Shown in pieces: positions 59,379-64,000 of a DNA stretch of 64,000 nucleotides. The notes beneath the pieces were generated by a model. That model saw only the letters and a program-made list of their open reading frames with translations, did not search any database and was not told the origin of the DNA. The stretch spans positions 186,001 to 250,000 of the forward strand of contig JAVJAP010000122.1 of NCBI GenBank assembly GCA_034770075.1. The letters are read 5' to 3'. Origin of the DNA: Aralia elata. Its lineage: Eukaryota > Streptophyta > Magnoliopsida > Apiales > Araliaceae. The position numbers and the translations under genes are program-made. The stretch's first letter is position 1. Each line of letters opens with the position of its first letter.

Positions 59379-60206
59379 CTCTTTTATTATAAGAAACTTA
59401 AAATAAGAGAGTACAAAATGTGTAATTAATGCAGTACGGATACTGAAGTTAAGCCATCTCCCCCTCGCCCCATGTGCCAACCTGTGACCCACCATCATCA
59501 CTACTAAGCCGTATTTCAGGGAACGTGTGAAATCAGTTGTCATTTCAAAAACTTCCCCCCCAAAAACACATCAACCGCCATTTCTACTCAAAGATCTAAA
59601 ATTTTCCAATGCTCAAGCATTCTCTCCATCTCTTCCCTATTACTACAACGACCCTCTTCCCCAATCAAATCTCATCAAACCACCGTACTCACTAATCAAT
59701 CATGTCAGGCGACAATAGCATTCAACCCTCCTCTGCTACTAACTCCACCGTCTAAGCCCAAGTAGCGTCAATAACCACAAATATCATACCAGTAACTCAA
59801 GCAACCACTAATACTATCGTCGCCACCATCGCCCCCTCACCAACAACCACTCCTTCCTTCACTCCTTCACCGGTGTTAACCTAAGCCGAAATAAACGAAA
59901 TGAAAATCCAAGAGCAATACTCGTCGGAGAAGGCATACACACATATCAACATCCGATCCAACATACAAAGCCATCAACAACCCACTATTCGCAAGCAATA
60001 TCAAATCCCCGATCAGTACGAACTCCGTACCCGAACCTTAATGAAAAAATGTACAGGCGTCCAAACGGCTTGGTCGTCATCCCCTTTTATGCCTTAAGGT
60101 ATGGGGTTTGATTCCCCCTTCATGAATCAATCTCGTTTTTTCTGGGCTTTGTTGGAATCGGGTTTGCATAACTAGTGTCGAACTCGTACATCCACCTCAT
60201 ATGTTT
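59379..60206 (+). pseudogene. Broken reading frame of unknown product (59702-60097)
   Basis: One reading frame runs from the ATG at 59702 to the stop at 60095-60097, interrupted by TAA at 59753 and at 59882. If those two codons were CAA, the frame would be 131 codons. It is Ser/Thr/Pro-rich first, then Gln/Arg-rich; I recognise no family. The preceding 200 bases are C/T- and C/A-rich, like a plant 5'UTR or coding sequence, and differ from the AT-rich surroundings. It may be the start of a captured or retrotransposon gene. Nothing else is seen in this interval. Confidence 0.4.
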
Positions 60207-61602
60207 GATGAGAGGGTTTTATACCTATGAATCTAGTGCATTTAGGCTTGAAATCTTGTTTATCCTTAAGTATTCAATGTTATTTTTGATGCATTTTAGT
60301 GTGATTTTGGAGGAGGAAGCATTTGGGCAAGAGGACTGGACAATCGAAGCAAGATGGCAGGGAATAGGCAGAAGGAAACACTCTGGTGCTCTGGCATGGC
60401 AGCGCTAAAGATAAGCTAAAAGCTGGCACAACAACGCCGAGAGTAGATCAGGAATTTTGTAAGGATGGCGCAGCAACGCCGAACGCCGTATAAAAACTGG
60501 TGCGGTCACGCTGTGTCGGGGCAATTCCAGCTGAGTTAGCATCTTGTGCAGGAAATTGATTGGGAATAGGATGAAGATTGCTTGGAGAGTTTAGGTTTTC
60601 ATGAGAGGACTATAAATAGTTATTATGTAACTTAATTGAGGGGACTTTTACTTAAACAAGGATTGAACGAAGGATCAAGGGCTTGAGGCAAGTTTATCAC
60701 AAAGGGAGAGCAAGATAAAAGGCAAAGGAGGAGATTCAAGGATTGCTTAAAAACAGTTTTTCTCTCGCTTCTTTTCCTTTTTATTTTGTAATTCTTGAAT
60801 GACGGATTATTTGTGGATGATATTTATTAATTCAGTCATGTAAATTTTATTTTAAGATTGCAATGAAACCTAATGTGTAGTTAAACTGAATTATTTTTTA
60901 GTTAATTATTATTGACTATATTTGGATTGTTTATCATATCTTATGCTTTAGAGTTTAAATTGCTTGGCCAGTAATTAGCGTGGTAATTTATATGAAATTA
61001 AAAGATGGATTATAGATTCAGACCTGAATATGTTAGCATATGATTGTGTTTTTTGCATAAGTTGGAAAGCATAATTTGTGTATAGGATAGAGATATGCCT
61101 ATATACCGTATGTAATCTAAAGAGAATCTAAGCTTAAAATTCTTGTTAATTTTAATTCATATAGAGATATAGTGAGTTATTTAGTTAGGGTGTTCTTTCC
61201 TAATTTTATTCCTTAGTGATTGATTAGGAAAGATTTGTTTATAGAATCCTTAAGAGATGCGTATAAATACCGACAAATTCTTGATTAACAATTTAATATA
61301 GCTGATATAATTTTACAGAAAGTCACAAGGTTGAAGCAAAACATCAGGGGAAGTTGTAATCTTAAGTCCTTAAATCTGAATTCAATTTTTTGGTAATTAG
61401 TGAATAGTTAATTTAATTCAGTTATTTTCCAAATTCAATAACTTTGAGTTATTTGTTTAATAAAATTGATTTAATATAGAATTAATAGTTGATAGATAAT
61501 TGAATCAATTCTCTGTGGGACGACACCTTGCTGCCACTTTAATGTTATTCGATCACGTATACTTGCGTGTATTTGCTAGTTAAAAAATTAGGTAAACAAG
61601 TT
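60207..61602 (+). mobile_element. 5' LTR of an Athila-like Ty3/gypsy retrotransposon
   Basis: The right limit is set by the primer-binding site at 61605; the left limit (near TGATGAGAGGG) is a guess. A TATA-type box (GACTATAAATAGTTATTATG) lies at about 60608-60627. GCGCAGCAACGCCGA-type motifs repeat at about 60440-60510. The end has the TCTCTGTGGGACGACACC motif also seen in the relic at 1881-3190. The 3' LTR lies outside the window. Confidence 0.6.
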
Positions 61603-61604
61603 TT

Positions 61605-61621
61605 TGGCGCCATTACCACGG
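61605..61621 (+). other. Retrotransposon primer-binding site (tRNA-Asp type)
   Basis: TGGCGCCATTACCACGG is a slightly changed version of the TGGCGCCGTTGCCGGGG site, complementary to the 3' end of tRNA-Asp, used by Athila/Tat-type elements. It stands directly between the LTR and gag. Confidence 0.7.
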
Positions 61622-61820
61622 AATTATTTTAATAATTTGCTAATATTAATTTTAATAAATTAATCTTAGTTAAACGTTTTTTGTTTTTATTTCAGGTGCT
61701 CTTGATTTGTGTATGCTAATTTGATCGAAACGTCAGGAACCATTACCGTACGAGGACGAAAGTGAAAGAAAGTTCCGACAGTTACGAAAGTTTTGCCAAG
61801 AGATACGAGATTAAGAGAAC

Positions 61821-63112
61821 ATGGCTAACGAGGAGCAAAAATCTCTGCGAGACTATGCAATGCCACAAGTGGGTGAAATTCAGTTGAGTATTCAAAGGCC
61901 TGCAATCCAAGCCAATACCTTTGAGATCAAACTGGGAATTATTCAGATGATTCAAAACTCGGTGCAGTTTAGAGGATTGCCCAACGATGACCCGAATGAT
62001 CACCTTATCAGTTTCTTGGAGATTTGCGATACGTTTAAGTATAACAGAGTCACGAAAGATGCAATTAGGCTCCGATTATTCCCTTTCACTCTCAGGGACA
62101 AAGCAAAGAGTTGGCTTCACTCACTTCCACCAGGATCTATTACAACTTGGAACGATTTGGCGCAAAAATTTCTAGCGAAGTTCTTCCCGCCTGCTAAAAC
62201 TGCGAAGATGAGGAACGATATCACTTCTTTCGTTCAATATAATTCGGAATCGCTATATGAAGCTTGGGAAAGATTCAAGGACTTATTGTGAAGGTGCCTT
62301 CACCATGGATTTCCCAAGTGGTTACAAGTCCAGACATTCTACAATAGTTTATTTAGTGATACGCGAACTAGTATTGATGCGGCAACTAGGGGAACATTGA
62401 TGGCAAAGAACTTTGATGATGCTTATAATTTGCTAGAGACAATACAACCAACAACTACTAATGGCCTACTACTAGGATGACATAACCAAGGGCAGCATGG
62501 ATAATTGAGGTGGATGCAGTTATGGCATTATCGGCACAGATGATGACAGATATATTAGCTTTTACAAAGAAAATCGACGCTCCTGGGGGTTAAAATATTC
62601 AGAATGTGGTAGCAATATGTGATTTGTGTGTCGGAACCCATCCGAGTGGCCAATGTGCTATAAATACAGAATCAGTGCAATATGTGGGTAACTATAATCG
62701 GCAGCAGAACAACAACATTAATCTAGGGTGGAGAAATCAGTTGAACTTCGCGTGGAACAACAATCAAGCTCAACACTCTGCTCTAAGACAACCATACCCA
62801 CCTGGATTTCAGAATCAACCTCATCTACAGCCAGAAAAGCAATCAAACTTGGAGGAAGTGTTGGCTAAGTTCATGACACAAGTTGAGGTTAATATGAAAA
62901 GTCAGGCATCATCCATTTGTAACCTTGAGAATCAGATGGGGCAATTGGCTAATGTGGTGAATAGTCAACCTCAAGGTGTTTTGCCGAGTGATACAGAAGT
63001 CAATCCAAAGCGAGATGGTAAGGAGCAGTGTAAAGCTATCACACTTCGAAGTGAAAAGGAGTTAAAGGAGGCTAATGCTGAAAATCAAAAGAATGTGCCA
63101 AGTGGCACATAA
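61821..63112 (+). pseudogene. gag: Broken gag gene of an Athila-like Ty3/gypsy element
   Basis: The first part (61821-62291, 156 codons) holds the retrotransposon gag domain: FRGLPNDDPNDHLISFLEI, then RLFPFTLRDKAKSWLHSLPP, then FLAKFFPP. A TGA at 62289 stands where the family has Arg (CGA to TGA); the same frame then continues with recognisable gag sequence (GFPKWLQVQTFYN) to about 62460. A frame change and more stops follow. A last open stretch (about 62606-63112) covers the hinge and Gln/Asn-rich tail, with a CDLCVGTHPSGQC motif. Gag would form the capsid of cytoplasmic particles. It cannot be translated as one protein now. Confidence 0.85.
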
Positions 63113-64000
63113 AAAGAAGATAAGAATGAAGGCGAAGAAAAAAAGAAAGATGAAGATCTAATTGTTAGCGAAAAAAGGAGAGAAACAGACTTTAGTTGTG
63201 CCATTCGTACCATTCCTACAATGTTTTCAAAAGCAAAAACTTGACAAGCAGTTTTTAAAATTCTTAGAGGTGTTCAAGAAGTTATAAATCAACATCTCTT
63301 TCGCAGATGCATTAGAACAAATGCCTAGCTACGCAAAGTTTATGAAGGATATTCTATCAAGGAAGAAGAAACTAGGTGATTTTGAGACAGTGCCGCTAAT
63401 AGAGGAGTGCGGCGTAATTTTGTAAAAGAAGTTACCACCAAAACTCAAATATTCGGGTAGCTTCACTATTCCATGCACCATTGTGAGCCAATTTTTCAGT
63501 CGTTGCCTATGTGATTTGAGGGCGAGTATAAACTTAATGCCACTATTGATCTATCAGTAACTTGGTTTAAAGGAAGCAGTTCCCACAAACGTGAAATTGC
63601 AACTAGCAGACCGATCATTGACTTATTCGAGGGGAATTATGGAAGACGTGTTAGTAAAGGTGGATAAATTTATATTTCCGGTTGATTTCATTGTCCTTGA
63701 TTTTGAGGAAGACCGAGACATACCAATTATCCTTAGAAGACCATTTTTGGCTACAGGTAAGACTCTTATCGATGTACATAAAGGTAAGCTAACTATGCGA
63801 GTCCAAGACCAAGAGGTAACGTTTAATGTTTTCAAGGCAATGAAATTCCCCAAAGATGCAGATGAGTGTTTTCGAGTGGATGTGGTTGAAGAAGCAGTTG
63901 AGGACGAGCTTAAGCGTATACTTAATTCTGATCCTCTAGAAACTTCTATTGTTAGTGATTCAACATCAGATGATCCAGAGTTGTTAGAGTTTGTGCAACT
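63113..64000 (+). pseudogene. pol: Start of pol (linker and aspartic protease region), Athila-like, cut by window end
   Basis: Pieces of the gag-pol linker (for example FADALEQMPSYAKFMKDILS and FTIPCTIVSQF) are readable in different frames between 63200 and 63560, with several stops. From 63561 to the window end one frame is open (about 146 codons). It covers the later part of the retropepsin-like domain: LADRS, then VDKFIFPVDFIVLDFEEDRD, then IPIILRRPFLATG. The usual ILGRPFLATG has become ILRRPFLATG. Reverse transcriptase and integrase would follow outside the window. Confidence 0.75.

Overview
This is nuclear DNA from a flowering plant, almost certainly a eudicot. It is AT-rich, its genes are split by GT-AG introns, the proteins belong to plant families, and the spacers are full of plant-type transposons (Ty3/gypsy LTR elements, hAT-like and Stowaway-like MITEs, Helitron-like ends, one tRNA-derived SINE). 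I see no tRNA or rRNA gene, CRISPR array, prokaryotic operon or organellar DNA.

Five host genes lie between 8 and 48.7 kb. (1) 8071-18538, plus: a GIP1-like (GBF-interacting protein) gene, 10 exons, 689 aa. (2) 20494-23811, minus and convergent with it: a nucleotide-sugar/triose-phosphate translocator family gene, 7 exons, 386 aa, probably of the UGNT1-like (UDP-GlcNAc transporter) group. (3) 30916-36264, plus: ABCG26, a half-size ABC transporter of pollen-wall formation, 9 exons, 686 aa. (4) 38172-40674, plus: a TMEM245/AI-2E-family membrane protein gene whose first exon carries about ten small frameshifts packed into roughly 740 bases. (5) 42482-47998, minus: the spliceosome factor CWC15, 7 coding exons, 224 aa, plus a 5'UTR exon near 48.6 kb. 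These genes are unrelated housekeeping or developmental genes and show no sign of forming a pathway.

The flanks and large introns are repeat territory. 1-7 kb holds LTR relics, a minisatellite and two MITEs. 23.8-30.9 kb is an AT-rich spacer with Helitron-like ends. 48.7-59.5 kb contains a SINE inside a long inverted repeat and a three-level nest: a 2.7-kb solo LTR (exact 5-bp target duplication) inside a hAT-like element (exact 8-bp duplication), inside a candidate Helitron. From about 60.2 kb to the end runs the 5' part of a decayed Athila-type Ty3/gypsy element (LTR, primer-binding site, gag, start of pol). Several stops in the decayed reading frames look like C-to-T changes. Exon limits were worked out by eye from reading-frame continuity, splice dinucleotides and remembered family members; no alignment was run.
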